Source: JAFEDN01 sp963697455
GTDB taxonomy: Bacteria > Pseudomonadota > Gammaproteobacteria > Coxiellales > Coxiellaceae
Length of the DNA: 64,000 nucleotides
Direction of reading: 5' to 3'
Assembly (NCBI GenBank): GCA_963697455.1
Contig: CAVOOI010000007.1
Location: forward strand, 124,001 to 188,000
Under the pieces are notes generated by a model. The model had not been told where the DNA came from and ran no database searches. It saw nothing but the letters and a program-made list of their open reading frames with translations. Positions 16,289 through 25,225 of the stretch are shown here, in pieces. Each line of letters opens with the position of its first letter. The first letter of the stretch is position 1. The translations under genes were made by a program, and so were the position numbers.

Positions 16289-16883
16289 CCTGAGTTGCCA
16301 GCGTGGCGAGCGCTGTTTGTGGCAAAATCTCAATTTTGAATTGGCCCAAGGAAAATTATTGCAAATAACCGGCCCCAACGGCAGTGGCAAAACCAGTTTG
16401 TTACGGATACTGAGTGGATTAGCGCCTGCGCATTCCGGCGTGGTCTGCTGGCAGGGACAGACTATTACTCAACAAAAAAGTGAATATCAACAGCAATTAA
16501 ATTACTTAGGACATCATCCTGCGGTGAAGAATGAATTAACCGTCTATGAAAATTTGTTATTTAATTTGTCCAAGCAATTGCTGCCACAGTCACACCTTGC
16601 ATTGCTTGCAGAAGTAGGTTTGGCGGCCCAAAGTCATTGCTTCGGTTATCAATTATCGCAAGGTCAAAAGCAACGAGTCGCCATCGCCAGATTATTATTA
16701 AATTCTGCCCGGCTATGGATTTTAGATGAACCCCTAGCGGGTTTGGATGTGGAGATGATCGAAAAATTGCAATTGATTTTTGCCAATTATATTCGGCAGG
16801 GCGGGATTATTGTCTTGACCACTCACCGCCCGCTGACTTTAGATGCGCTGATTTCTAACTCATCCCAGTTGAGTCTATGCTAA
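16272..16883 (+). CDS. ccmA: Cytochrome c biogenesis ATPase CcmA
   Basis: The ATPase of the CcmABCD complex that releases holo-CcmE. It is 203 aa with Walker A GPNGSGKT, signature LSQGQKQRVA and Walker B LWILDEPLAGLD. It overlaps wecA upstream and ccmB downstream (7 bases), and is the first gene of the ccm cluster. Confidence 0.94.
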   Translation: MLHVSNLSCQRGERCLWQNLNFELAQGKLLQITGPNGSGKTSLLRILSGLAPAHSGVVCWQGQTITQQKSEYQQQLNYLGHHPAVKNELTVYENLLFNLSKQLLPQSHLALLAEVGLAAQSHCFGYQLSQGQKQRVAIARLLLNSARLWILDEPLAGLDVEMIEKLQLIFANYIRQGGIIVLTTHRPLTLDALISNSSQLSLC

Positions 16884-17551
16884 CGGGTATTTTTCTCATC
16901 ATCCGTCGCGAATGTCTGCTAGCTTGGCGCCGCCCGGTGGAATGGCTTAATCCATTATTATTTTTTGTGTTAGTGGCGGTTTTATTCCCCTTGACCTTGG
17001 CCCCCGATATTAAAATACTCCAGATTATTGGCCCCGGTATTTTATGGGTGGCCGTGTTATTGGCATTATTATGGTCGTTGACGCATTTGTTTCAAGCAGA
17101 TTATGAAGATGGCAGTATCGAACAGTGGCTGTTCAGTCCATATCCTTTCCCATTATTAATTTTTGCTAAGATCGTCGCCCATTGGTTAATGCTGGGAATC
17201 CCGGTATTGATTGTCGCTCCGCTATTAGCGATGATGTTTCATCTGCGGGGCGATGTGGTAGTGGTGTTAATGCTCACTTTGTTACTGGGGACGCCATTAT
17301 TAACTTTATTAGGCGCAGTGGGTGCGGCGTTGACGGTGGGCTTGCGGCATACGGGATTATTGTTGGCTTTGATATTATTGCCTCTCTATATTCCGACGCT
17401 TATTTTCGCTACCTCAGCGCTCAGCGCTACCGCTGCGGGTTTTTCACCCGCAGCGGCTCTAATCTGGCTGGGTGCATTGTTAACTTTAGCAATAGTATTA
17501 GCCCCCTGGGTCGTTGCCGCCACATTAAAAATTGGGATTGCTTATCGTTAA
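16877..17551 (+). CDS. ccmB: Heme exporter protein CcmB
   Basis: The membrane partner of CcmA, 224 aa, six membrane helices. The N-terminus FLIIRRECLLAWRRPVEWLNPLLFF is typical, as is the FQADYEDGSIEQWLFSP segment. Full length. A 565-bp repeat-filled gap follows before ccmC, where these genes are normally closely spaced. Confidence 0.93.
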   Translation: MLTGIFLIIRRECLLAWRRPVEWLNPLLFFVLVAVLFPLTLAPDIKILQIIGPGILWVAVLLALLWSLTHLFQADYEDGSIEQWLFSPYPFPLLIFAKIVAHWLMLGIPVLIVAPLLAMMFHLRGDVVVVLMLTLLLGTPLLTLLGAVGAALTVGLRHTGLLLALILLPLYIPTLIFATSALSATAAGFSPAAALIWLGALLTLAIVLAPWVVAATLKIGIAYR

Positions 17552-17601
17552 GGGCCGAAATTACTGGTAAACTAGGGGGCTGACAGCTTTGCCCAAACAT
17601 C

Positions 17602-17756
17602 GTTAATATTTCCCGCCGCCGCCAAGCCCGTTGCGGATAGACCGCATGTCGGGTCCTGTCGGCTGCGTCTTTTACGTGCTCGCTGCGCTGCGCGTGCAAA
17701 AGGACTCCGCCGCCACCCGTTAGCTGGCGCGCTTGGCGGCGGCGGGAAATATTAAC
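17602..17756. repeat. Inverted-repeat element C between ccmB and ccmC
   Basis: Ends GTTAATATTTCCCGCCGCCG and CGGCGGCGGGAAATATTAAC, arms of about 25 bp, inside 155 bp. A second pairing (GCCAAGCCCGTTGCGGATAG near 17621 with CTATCCGCAATGGGCTTGGC near 18016) brackets the next repeat too. Element C may therefore be an older, larger element later invaded by repeat A3. Confidence 0.75.
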
Positions 17757-17790
17757 TTGCAAATGCGTCTAAATTCGAAAGTATAGGCTG

Positions 17791-18011
17791 TCATTCCCGC
17801 GACGTTAACTTAAGGACCAGCAAGCGCGGGCATCAGCCTAATGCCATTAAGTTGAGAAACTGAACCTATTATTCCTTCCCCCTTCAAGGGGGAAGGTTAG
17901 GATGGGGGTGGTTAACAATAAACCATCCCCACCCTAACCCTCCCCTTGGAAAGGGGAGGGAATAGTACTCTGGAGTCCTTAAGTTGACGCCTATGCGCCT
18001 TCGCGGGAATG
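17791..18011. repeat. Palindromic repeat family A, copy 3
   Basis: The standard family A core (arms around GGTTAACAATAAACC), with outer ends TCATTCCCGCG and CGCGGGAAT and inner ends AATGCCATTAAGTTGAG and CTTAAGTTGACGCC. Together with element C it makes up most of the 565-bp ccmB-ccmC gap. Confidence 0.85.
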
Positions 18012-18116
18012 CGATCTATCCGCAATGGGCTTGGCGACTCCTAAAAATATGGCGGAGTTGGTTAAATATTTTTAACTTACACCGTGTTTTTTTTTGTTAA
18101 AAATAAACTGATAAAT

Positions 18117-18857
18117 ATGTGGAAAATTGTTTATAAATTGGCTTCTCCCCGCACTTGTTATGAGTGGGCGGGTAAGTTGTTGCCATGGGTTACCGGTGTG
18201 TTATTGGTGATTACCATTTATGGATTGATTGGGGGGTTATATTTAGCGCCTCCGGATTATCAACAGGGGAATGTTTACCGGATTATATTTTTGCATGTTC
18301 CCGCGGCGGTTTGGTCGTTGGGGGTTTATACCATTATGGCGGTGGCGGCGCTGATTTTCTTGGTGTGGAAAATAAAGGTAGCGGATATTATCGCCAAGCT
18401 CAGTGCGCCTATCGGTGCGATTTTTACGCTTTTAGCGCTGATAACCGGGTCAATCTGGGGGAAACCGACCTGGGGAACCTGGTGGATTTGGGATGCGCGC
18501 TTGACCTCAGAATTAATTTTATTATTTATTTATAGTGGAATTATCGCCCTGCGTACGGCCATTCCGGAACCGCAGTTAGCCTCGCAGGTCAGCGGCATTT
18601 TGACTTTAGTGGGATTGATCAACCTGCCGGTGATTCATTTCTCCGTAGATTGGTGGCAGACCTTACATCAAGGCGCCAGTATTTTAAAATTTGGTTCACC
18701 TTCTATTGCACCCAGCATGTTACACCCACTGCTTGTAATGTTAACCGCTTTTTTCTTTTATTACCTGCTCTTACTACTCCTAGGTCTGCGCTACGAATTA
18801 TTAAAACACGAACAGCGCACCAGTTGGGTAAAGGATATATTGACCGCCTTAGATTGA
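18117..18857 (+). CDS. ccmC: Heme transporter/handling protein CcmC
   Basis: Loads heme onto CcmE in the inner membrane. It is 246 aa from the ATG at 18117, with six membrane helices. The tryptophan-rich heme-binding loop WGKPTWGTWWIWDARLTSE and the flanking histidines (FLHVPAA, VIHFSVDWW) are present. An 11-residue N-terminal extension starting at 18084 is possible but AT-rich and without a ribosome-binding site. Because it follows a repeat nest, it may need its own promoter. Confidence 0.93.
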   Translation: MWKIVYKLASPRTCYEWAGKLLPWVTGVLLVITIYGLIGGLYLAPPDYQQGNVYRIIFLHVPAAVWSLGVYTIMAVAALIFLVWKIKVADIIAKLSAPIGAIFTLLALITGSIWGKPTWGTWWIWDARLTSELILLFIYSGIIALRTAIPEPQLASQVSGILTLVGLINLPVIHFSVDWWQTLHQGASILKFGSPSIAPSMLHPLLVMLTAFFFYYLLLLLLGLRYELLKHEQRTSWVKDILTALD

Positions 18858-18888
18858 CGCATCCAGCGGTAATAGGTATTCTGGGCCC

Positions 18889-19065
18889 ATGACTAGCGCA
18901 TTTTCGGATTTCAATTCTTTCTGGCGAATGGGCGGCTATGCAGCCTTCGTTTGGTCGGCTTATGGAATTGTATTTTTAGTACTGGTGTTTCGAATATTAA
19001 TCGCTAAACAAAAATTTAATCGCTTGCGCAGATCTTTATATCAAAAGTATGTTAAATCATCGTAA
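18889..19065 (+). CDS. ccmD: Heme exporter protein CcmD
   Basis: A 58-aa single-span membrane protein that holds CcmABC to CcmE. The sequence FWRMGGYAAFVWSAYGIVF is characteristic, followed by a basic tail (KQKFNRLRRS). It is 31 bp after ccmC and overlaps ccmE by 17 bases. Position and motif agree, so the call is safe despite the small size. Confidence 0.9.
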   Translation: MTSAFSDFNSFWRMGGYAAFVWSAYGIVFLVLVFRILIAKQKFNRLRRSLYQKYVKSS

Positions 19066-19459
19066 ACGACGCTTGTACTTCTTATTGCTGATCATAGTCA
19101 GCAGCGGCATAGCTGTGGGCTTAGCCTTAATTGCTTTGCAGAAAAACCTAAACCTGTACCAGACCCCTCAGCAAGTGGCAAAATTAAATAATCAAGAGCA
19201 TCAAATTTTTCGGTTGGGCGGGATGGTGGTCAAGGGCAGCGTACATCAGAGTGCTGATTTACATGTGAATTTCAGCCTCACCGATTACCACGCCAATATT
19301 CAAGTTGAGTACCAAGGAATTTTGCCCTCTTTATTCCATGAAGGGCAGGGGATTGTCGCCCAAGGGCATCTCAATAATCGAGGTATTTTTATTGCCGATC
19401 AAGTCTTAGCAAAACACGACGCTAATTACAAACCACCATCTATCGGGCCTGCGGCATGA
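19049..19459 (+). CDS. ccmE: Cytochrome c-type biogenesis heme chaperone CcmE
   Basis: A periplasmic heme chaperone that binds heme covalently through one histidine. It is 136 aa: an N-terminal anchor (RRLYFLLLIIVSSGIAVGLAL), then the beta barrel, then the heme-binding His in LAKHDANYKPP. It overlaps ccmD and, by four bases, ccmF. Confidence 0.94.
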   Translation: MLNHRKRRLYFLLLIIVSSGIAVGLALIALQKNLNLYQTPQQVAKLNNQEHQIFRLGGMVVKGSVHQSADLHVNFSLTDYHANIQVEYQGILPSLFHEGQGIVAQGHLNNRGIFIADQVLAKHDANYKPPSIGPAA

Positions 19460-21402
19460 TTCCTGAATTAGGTCACTACGCACTATTTTTAGCCATCTGT
19501 TTAGCCATAGTGCAAGTGATTGTCCCATTTCGCGGCGCAGCCACTGGGAATATGGGTTACATGCAGATGGGGCGCTATACAGCATGGGGACAATTTGGCT
19601 TAGTCGGATTCGCCATGGCAACCCTGGCATACGCATTCTTAACCAATGATTTTTCCGTAGCCTATGTCGCTGAAAACTCTAACAGCCACTTACCACTGAT
19701 TTATCGCTTTTGCGCGGTTTGGGGAGCGCATGAAGGGTCTCTATTATTGTGGGTGTTTATTTTGACGGGATGGATGAGTGCGGTCAGCCTGTTTAGCCGC
19801 AGTATACCTCAGCCAGTGTTAGCACGAGTCATAGCAGTGCTGGCCATCATCGCCATCGGTTTTTATTTATTTCTACTGACTACTTCTAGCCCGTTTATTC
19901 GCATATTGCCCAATATTCCGGCTGATGGCGCCGACTTAAATCCGATTTTACAAGATCCTGGTTTAGCGGTGCATCCGCCCATACTGTATATGGGATACGT
20001 GGGATTCGCAGTACCGTTTGCATTTGCGATGGCTGCTTTATTATCTAACCGCTTAGAGGCGCAATGGGCGCGCTGGTCCCGGCCTTGGGCAACCATCGCC
20101 TGGTGCTTTTTAACCCTAGGAATTGTATTAGGCAGCGCCTGGGCCTACCGCGAATTAGGATGGGGAGGCTGGTGGTTTTGGGACCCGGTCGAGAACGCCT
20201 CATTCTTGCCGTGGCTGGCGGGAACCGCTTTGATCCACTCCCTGGCGGTCACTGAAAAGCGCCAGCTTTTTAAAGCCTGGACTATTCTGTTGGCGGTTTG
20301 CGCTTTCTCCTTGAGTTTGCTGGGTACTTTTTTGGTCCGCTCCGGCATATTGGTTTCCGTTCACAGTTTTGCTGCCGACCCGCAGCGCGGGTTATTTATG
20401 CTCGGCTTTTTGCTGGTAGTGGTGGGCGGTTCTCTTGCCGTCTATGCTTGGCGGGGCTGCGCCCTGGTATCCACTGGTGATTTTACTCTGGCTTCTCGTG
20501 AAGCACTATTGTTAACCAACAACATTTTGTTATTCGTAGCAATGTTGACCGTATTGCTAGGAACATTGTACCCACTGATCATCGCTGCGTTAAATCTAGG
20601 AAAAATTTCAGTGGGGCCGCCTTATTTTAATCTCATGTTTATGCCAATAATGGTCCCGGTGTTGATATTGATGGCCATCGCTCCGTTATTTCAATGGCAG
20701 ACTACCGTAGTTAAAAAATTCCGAAAAAAAATCTTTGCATACTTATTGCTGGTGGTGGCGCTAGCAATATTATTGCCATTAGGATTAGGTGTAAAAACCA
20801 CCTTTTGGTTTTTTTGCGCCTTAACCCTGGTTTTATGGTTGATTTTATGGACCTTGCAGCATGGCCTCACCTGGCGGCGGTGGCCAAGATTGCGGAGGCT
20901 GGCGCTCAGTCAGTGGGCGATGATCCTGGCGCACTTAGGCGTGGGTATTACGGTATTGGGGATCATTTGTAGCACCACTTACAGTCAACAGCGAGATGTG
21001 AGTATGCGTCCGGGCGATCAAGTTCAATTAGGGCCTTACCAATTTCAATTTCAAGGCGTCACCAATTTGGAAGGCCCTAATTATCACGGTTTGCAAGGGA
21101 AAGTAGCGGTCTATAAAGAAGGGAAACTACTCCAGGTTTTAAAGCCTGAGCAGCGCTTTTTTCCCGTCGAGGATGCGGCAACCACCAAGGCTGCGATTGA
21201 TGCCGGTCTGTTTCGAGATTTATACGTTTCGCTAGGATCGTCGCTACCCAATGGGGCGTGGTCTTTTCGACTATATTACAAGCCATTTATCCGTTGGATT
21301 TGGGCGGGTGGGGTGCTGATGTTTGTAGGCGGATTATTGGCAGTGACCGATCGCCGTTATCGGCTCAAGCCGCGGGAGGAACTGATTAGTGACCAATCGT
21401 AA
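19456..21402 (+). CDS. ccmF: Heme lyase subunit CcmF
   Basis: The large membrane protein that attaches heme to apocytochrome c, 648 aa, the usual length, with many membrane helices. The WGGWWFWDPVENASFLPWL heme-handling motif and the conserved histidines around it are present. Coupled to ccmE by a four-base overlap and to ccmG by a 14-base overlap. Confidence 0.95.
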   Translation: MIPELGHYALFLAICLAIVQVIVPFRGAATGNMGYMQMGRYTAWGQFGLVGFAMATLAYAFLTNDFSVAYVAENSNSHLPLIYRFCAVWGAHEGSLLLWVFILTGWMSAVSLFSRSIPQPVLARVIAVLAIIAIGFYLFLLTTSSPFIRILPNIPADGADLNPILQDPGLAVHPPILYMGYVGFAVPFAFAMAALLSNRLEAQWARWSRPWATIAWCFLTLGIVLGSAWAYRELGWGGWWFWDPVENASFLPWLAGTALIHSLAVTEKRQLFKAWTILLAVCAFSLSLLGTFLVRSGILVSVHSFAADPQRGLFMLGFLLVVVGGSLAVYAWRGCALVSTGDFTLASREALLLTNNILLFVAMLTVLLGTLYPLIIAALNLGKISVGPPYFNLMFMPIMVPVLILMAIAPLFQWQTTVVKKFRKKIFAYLLLVVALAILLPLGLGVKTTFWFFCALTLVLWLILWTLQHGLTWRRWPRLRRLALSQWAMILAHLGVGITVLGIICSTTYSQQRDVSMRPGDQVQLGPYQFQFQGVTNLEGPNYHGLQGKVAVYKEGKLLQVLKPEQRFFPVEDAATTKAAIDAGLFRDLYVSLGSSLPNGAWSFRLYYKPFIRWIWAGGVLMFVGGLLAVTDRRYRLKPREELISDQS

Positions 21403-21932
21403 GCAAATCGTGACGTTGATTTTGCCGCTGATTATTTTCGTTGGGGTGTGTGTTTTTTTGTGGGTGGGCTTGCACCGTAATCCGCGGGAAATACCATCGC
21501 CGCTGTTAAATAAATCTGCACCGGCATTTAGCGCGCCTAGTTTGCAGTTCCCCGAGCACTTATTAACCGAACAAGATTTATTAGGACATGTCACTATTTT
21601 GAATGTGTTCGCCAGTTGGTGTGTGGCCTGTGAAACCGAACATTCAGTGTTGCTGGAGGGGCGGAATGCATTTACAGGGCACGCAAATAATTGGGTTAAA
21701 TTATAAAGATCAGCGTCAAACGGCGCTGGCGTGGTTAAATCATTATGGTAATCCTTATAATCAGGTGATTGACGACCCGCAAGGCGATATTGGCATCAAT
21801 TTTGGGGTTTATGGAACTCCGGAAACTTTTATCATTGATAAGCAAGGTATTATTCGTTATAAATTTATTGGAGCGCTTAGTCCAGCTGATTGGCAACATA
21901 AATTACTGCCGGAGATTAAAAAATGGCAGTAA
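21389..21932 (+). pseudogene. ccmG: Thiol:disulfide interchange protein CcmG/DsbE, frameshifted
   Basis: CcmG reduces the heme-binding cysteines of apocytochrome c. The frame from 21389 gives a membrane anchor and the active site WCVAC, and is then lost after LLEG at the GGGG run 21658-21661. The rest (GLNYKDQRQTALAWL, the GVYGTPETF cis-Pro loop, IIRYKFIGALSP) is in the +1 frame up to 21932. Removing one G restores a protein of about 180 aa, the family length. It could be a real inactivation, a phase-variable or slipping site, or a sequence error. No other disruption is seen. Confidence 0.85.
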
Positions 21933-21942
21933 CAACCATTAA

Positions 21943-21991
21943 AGTAATATTCCCTCCCCTTCCCAAGGGGAGGGTTAGGGTGGGGATGGTT
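21943..21991. repeat. Family A half copy at the ccmH start
   Basis: A single arm (CCCTCCCCTTCCCAAGGGGAGGGTTAGGGTGGGGATGGTTAA, written here only as its outline) just after ccmG. Its end contains both a G-rich Shine-Dalgarno-like run and the ATG used here for ccmH. Confidence 0.75.
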
Positions 21992-22393
21992 AAATGCAGA
22001 CAGTGTTGGTTATTGTGCGGATTGCTGATGGTGTTTTCCTTAAGTTACGCTAATACCCAGGATGTTTATCCTTTAGCAACATTAGGACAACAACAGCAAT
22101 TCCAAAGGTTAATTAATGAATTGCGTTGTTTGGTTTGTCAAAATCAAGATTTGGCCGATTCAAATGCGGATTTGGCTAAAGATTTACGCCGGCAGGTTTA
22201 TGAGATGGTTAAGGACAATAAAAGTGACGCGGAGATTAAACAATATTTGACTGACCGGTACGGCGATTTTATTTTATTTAAACCTCCATTTAATTTACAG
22301 ACGGCAGTATTGTGGTTAATGCCCTTATTTTTATTAATAGCCGGTGGGGTGATACTTTGGCGATTGGTGCGTCTGCGGAAAAATATTAAATGA
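21986..22393 (+). CDS. ccmH: Cytochrome c-type biogenesis protein CcmH
   Basis: A membrane-anchored thiol protein that handles the apocytochrome CxxCH cysteines. It is 135 aa from 21986. A signal peptide ends near LSYA, the LRCLVCQNQ (RCxxC) active site follows, and one C-terminal membrane helix is present. The upstream frame is open to 21923 but would code through the family A repeat (PPLPKGRVRVG), so I start at the ATG at the repeat end, which is followed by a good signal peptide. Coupled to ccmI by a four-base overlap. Confidence 0.9.
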   Translation: MVKCRQCWLLCGLLMVFSLSYANTQDVYPLATLGQQQQFQRLINELRCLVCQNQDLADSNADLAKDLRRQVYEMVKDNKSDAEIKQYLTDRYGDFILFKPPFNLQTAVLWLMPLFLLIAGGVILWRLVRLRKNIK

Positions 22394-23058
22394 ATATTGT
22401 ATTTTGGAGTGTAATTGGAGTACTTACCTTACTTGCCTGGGGTTGCATCGCGTTGCCTTTTTACCAGCATTCGGTGCTTAAAACCGGCTATGGGGCGAAA
22501 ATTTTGCTGTTTAGTTTTCCAGTTTGGGCAGTAGGATTATATTTATGGCTGGGTGGCAGCCATGAACTGCAGCAATTTTGGAAGTGGCAACAACAAAACA
22601 TCGAAGTGCAGCGACAGATGGCTGAGCTTAAAAGTCCTCAGGAATTAATTGACCGGTTGAGGGATCATCTGCAACAAAGTCCACAGAGCGCCGAAGGTTG
22701 GTTTTTACTGGGGAAATTGTATTTAGACCAGCGGCAATATAGCGAGGCCGAATCGGCTTTACAAAAAGCTCACCAGCTCCAGCCTCAGTCCGGAGAAATG
22801 GTAGTGGCATTAGCCAAAGCGGATTTTTTTAATCATCAAGGCCATTTAACTCCCGATATGGCGGCAATGCTGATCAACGTGCTGGCATCATTAAAAGAAC
22901 CGGTGGACGCTCTGAATTTATTGGCAGTCAATTTTTATCGGCAACGGAACTTCCATGAGGCCGTCAAATATTGGCAACGCGCTTTGGCATTAGTCCCACC
23001 TAATAGCGCCGATAGTCGAGCGTTACTCGATATGATTAGCCAAGCCCAGAAACAATAA
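22390..23058 (+). CDS. ccmI: Cytochrome c biogenesis TPR protein CcmI
   Basis: An apocytochrome c chaperone working with CcmFH, 222 aa. Two N-terminal membrane helices (to about residue 60) bracket a short loop, then TPR repeats follow (AEGWFLLGKLYLDQRQYSEAESALQKA). It is shorter than the E. coli CcmH/I form but normal for stand-alone CcmI. Last gene of the ccm cluster. Confidence 0.87.
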   Translation: MNIVFWSVIGVLTLLAWGCIALPFYQHSVLKTGYGAKILLFSFPVWAVGLYLWLGGSHELQQFWKWQQQNIEVQRQMAELKSPQELIDRLRDHLQQSPQSAEGWFLLGKLYLDQRQYSEAESALQKAHQLQPQSGEMVVALAKADFFNHQGHLTPDMAAMLINVLASLKEPVDALNLLAVNFYRQRNFHEAVKYWQRALALVPPNSADSRALLDMISQAQKQ

Positions 23059-23125
23059 GGCGTCAATGCAACTACTCGCACCCTGTAGATAGGAAGGCCA
23101 CTTTTGCCTCGGGTTGAACGAAGTG

Positions 23126-25075
23126 TTATCCCAGATTTGAGCATCCCGGTTTGTCAGTTCTTGCTTCTTCTTCACTGGTTTTTGCGTTTTCAAGCACCTG
23201 GTTGGCAATCCTGGCGCGCCTAGACATTTTCGAAGATTGAATGAAGCTTAAATAACAATCCACATAGTCATCAACATGGGGACGACGTACTAATGGGCTT
23301 TCGTTACATTTTGCAGCGAGGATTGCTTGAGAAACAATAGGGGGACGTCGCTGAAACCCCTTTGCTTCTCGTAAATCAAGGATTAATTGGAGGCTGGGTA
23401 GAAAAATAATGGTGCACGGCAGCGACGTCCTATCAATGCAACTTCGAAAACGGTGACTGGTTTCCCTTAATTGCAATATGTGTTTCCAGGAAAGAAAATT
23501 AAATATTACCTCATTGATGGTAAAAGGTAAGTTTTCTGCAAAAGGAACTATCTGAAATTGAGTTTCTTTTTTTTCGACTTCCACTTGCTTCACTTCTGCC
23601 ACTACTTCCACTTTTTTTTCTTTCACAGAAAGAAAATTATTAAGGAAAGATTTCCATCGAGACGGGGCCGGGATAGCCAATTGAGTTGAGGTGGAGGAAT
23701 TTTTATTCGATTTTTTTTCTTCATCATGAAACGTATGAATCCAAATAAAACCAATTTTATCATATTCCAGATCAAATTTTCCCCGAAAATGGGGTTCAAA
23801 ATTCTCAAAGAATGGTGATGATCTAATGGTTGTAAAATAGCTTACCAACGTTTTAATCTTATCAGAGTCAAATGCTATTTTATTATTAATATATATTTCA
23901 ATAATTTCCTCAGTCACTTCCTGAAGTACTGCCCCTATACTGTCATTATAGCGATTGAAAAAGGAAAGCACCTGAGGATTGGTTTCGAGTTCTGGTATAG
24001 GCAGAGTGGTAATGTTGACCCAGTTTTGGATTTCTTTAGCATTTTCTTTTAAATAATATATTTTTTCTCTAACCCGTTTTAAAACCGCAGCCCGAATATT
24101 AAAAGCATCAAGACTGAAGTCTCCAGATTTATCATCCCGAGGGGCCGCCATTACTTCATCAACCTCAGATGCTAATTTTATTAAGCGTTTTCTGGCGCCG
24201 AATTTAAACTCCTTTGGTCGCAAGACTTTCCAATCTGCCTTGGGCCGAAAAGTTTTTAAATTTGTTGGCTGCCATGTTATCACATCTGCTACTTTCGTCT
24301 CTTGATATTTCTTATTTTCCAATACCAGATTCGGAATTTCTGTGGGAGAAAGCAGGGCGATGACTGTTTCCGATAATGAACCGCCCATCATTTTTTTGCA
24401 GATTTCTACTATCTGAAAAAGATCATTATTAACTTGCGCATATCCTGGCTGAGCATCAATAAAAAATATATTTTGCTGGTCCTCAGAAACAATAATATTA
24501 AATGCCGTGATATTCCCATGTAAAAAATCAGGAAACTGCGTTTTTATTCGTTGAAATTCTAAAATTATTTTAACCGCTATAGATTCGGCTTCAGAAGTGG
24601 ATAGTTGTTTTGCTTCGATCAGGAAGGCCAAATCGTTGCCTAAGTAGGGTAAAACTGATATATCAAAAAGAATTTTGAGGGATGGATGGCTGTAGTCAGG
24701 CGGGAGGGGAACGTCTATGTGACCCATCTTCGTCCCCATAAAGCTTCCAAATGCAGCCCCATACTGAGGGTATAACCGCACAAATTGAGCTATAGCGACT
24801 CCTGTAGAGTATTGATTAGGTCTAAAGTCTACTCGCACTTTTTTTAATACTACCCTTGGTAAGGATTCGTCGGGTATGACTGGTTCTAAACAACGTAATG
24901 TCGCGCCACTACGCTCCGGCAAATTGGTGCTAGAGTCATATTGGTATTGTTTATTATTTATTATAAGAGTTGGGGTTTTATTTTCCTCAGTGATTTTGTA
25001 TGGAAAATCTTGAGGCCAATATCGAACATCTGCAGGGAATGAACCGAGAACATTTAATTTTATTTCTTTTTTCAT
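23126..25075 (-). CDS. Putative effector: kinase-like fold with C-terminal F-box (paralogue 1)
   Basis: A 649-aa protein with no bacterial family I recognise. Residues about 75-210 read like a divergent protein or small-molecule kinase: Lys in VVLKKVRV (78-79), then the catalytic-loop-like HGNITAFNIIV (His186 to Asn193) and a DFG-like FFIDAQPG (Asp207). The usual Asp of HGD is Asn188. Residues about 516-548 (start LPFTINEVIFNFLSWKHILQ) fit an F-box, the Skp1-binding motif of eukaryotic SCF ubiquitin ligases. No signal peptide. The start is set by AAAAGGA before the ATG. The C-terminus has a Glu block (TSEEEAR). Function is inferred only. Confidence 0.6.
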   Translation of the reverse strand: MKKEIKLNVLGSFPADVRYWPQDFPYKITEENKTPTLIINNKQYQYDSSTNLPERSGATLRCLEPVIPDESLPRVVLKKVRVDFRPNQYSTGVAIAQFVRLYPQYGAAFGSFMGTKMGHIDVPLPPDYSHPSLKILFDISVLPYLGNDLAFLIEAKQLSTSEAESIAVKIILEFQRIKTQFPDFLHGNITAFNIIVSEDQQNIFFIDAQPGYAQVNNDLFQIVEICKKMMGGSLSETVIALLSPTEIPNLVLENKKYQETKVADVITWQPTNLKTFRPKADWKVLRPKEFKFGARKRLIKLASEVDEVMAAPRDDKSGDFSLDAFNIRAAVLKRVREKIYYLKENAKEIQNWVNITTLPIPELETNPQVLSFFNRYNDSIGAVLQEVTEEIIEIYINNKIAFDSDKIKTLVSYFTTIRSSPFFENFEPHFRGKFDLEYDKIGFIWIHTFHDEEKKSNKNSSTSTQLAIPAPSRWKSFLNNFLSVKEKKVEVVAEVKQVEVEKKETQFQIVPFAENLPFTINEVIFNFLSWKHILQLRETSHRFRSCIDRTSLPCTIIFLPSLQLILDLREAKGFQRRPPIVSQAILAAKCNESPLVRRPHVDDYVDCYLSFIQSSKMSRRARIANQVLENAKTSEEEARTDKPGCSNLG

Positions 25076-25225
25076 ATATAAATCCTTTTTCAATACTGTC
25101 ATAGCAGTGGCGATAATGCTTTACCGCGCCCAATTTCTGAATCTCCACTCTAAACTATTATTGCTATATAAACAACCGGATTGTGTCTGGGTTTTACCAT
25201 CTCGGTGCGATCAAGTCTGGAATTG

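Noticed and set aside
17182..17762. Long frames on both strands over ccmB and element C
   Set aside because: Shadows of ccmB or of the inverted repeat, with no plausible protein character.
21650..21670. Programmed frameshift in ccmG
   Set aside because: The GGGG run is short, with no typical slippery heptamer or strong stimulatory structure visible; a mutation or read error is simpler.
23623..23808. Short minus-strand frame inside the F-box gene
   Set aside because: Alternate-frame shadow of the real coding region.
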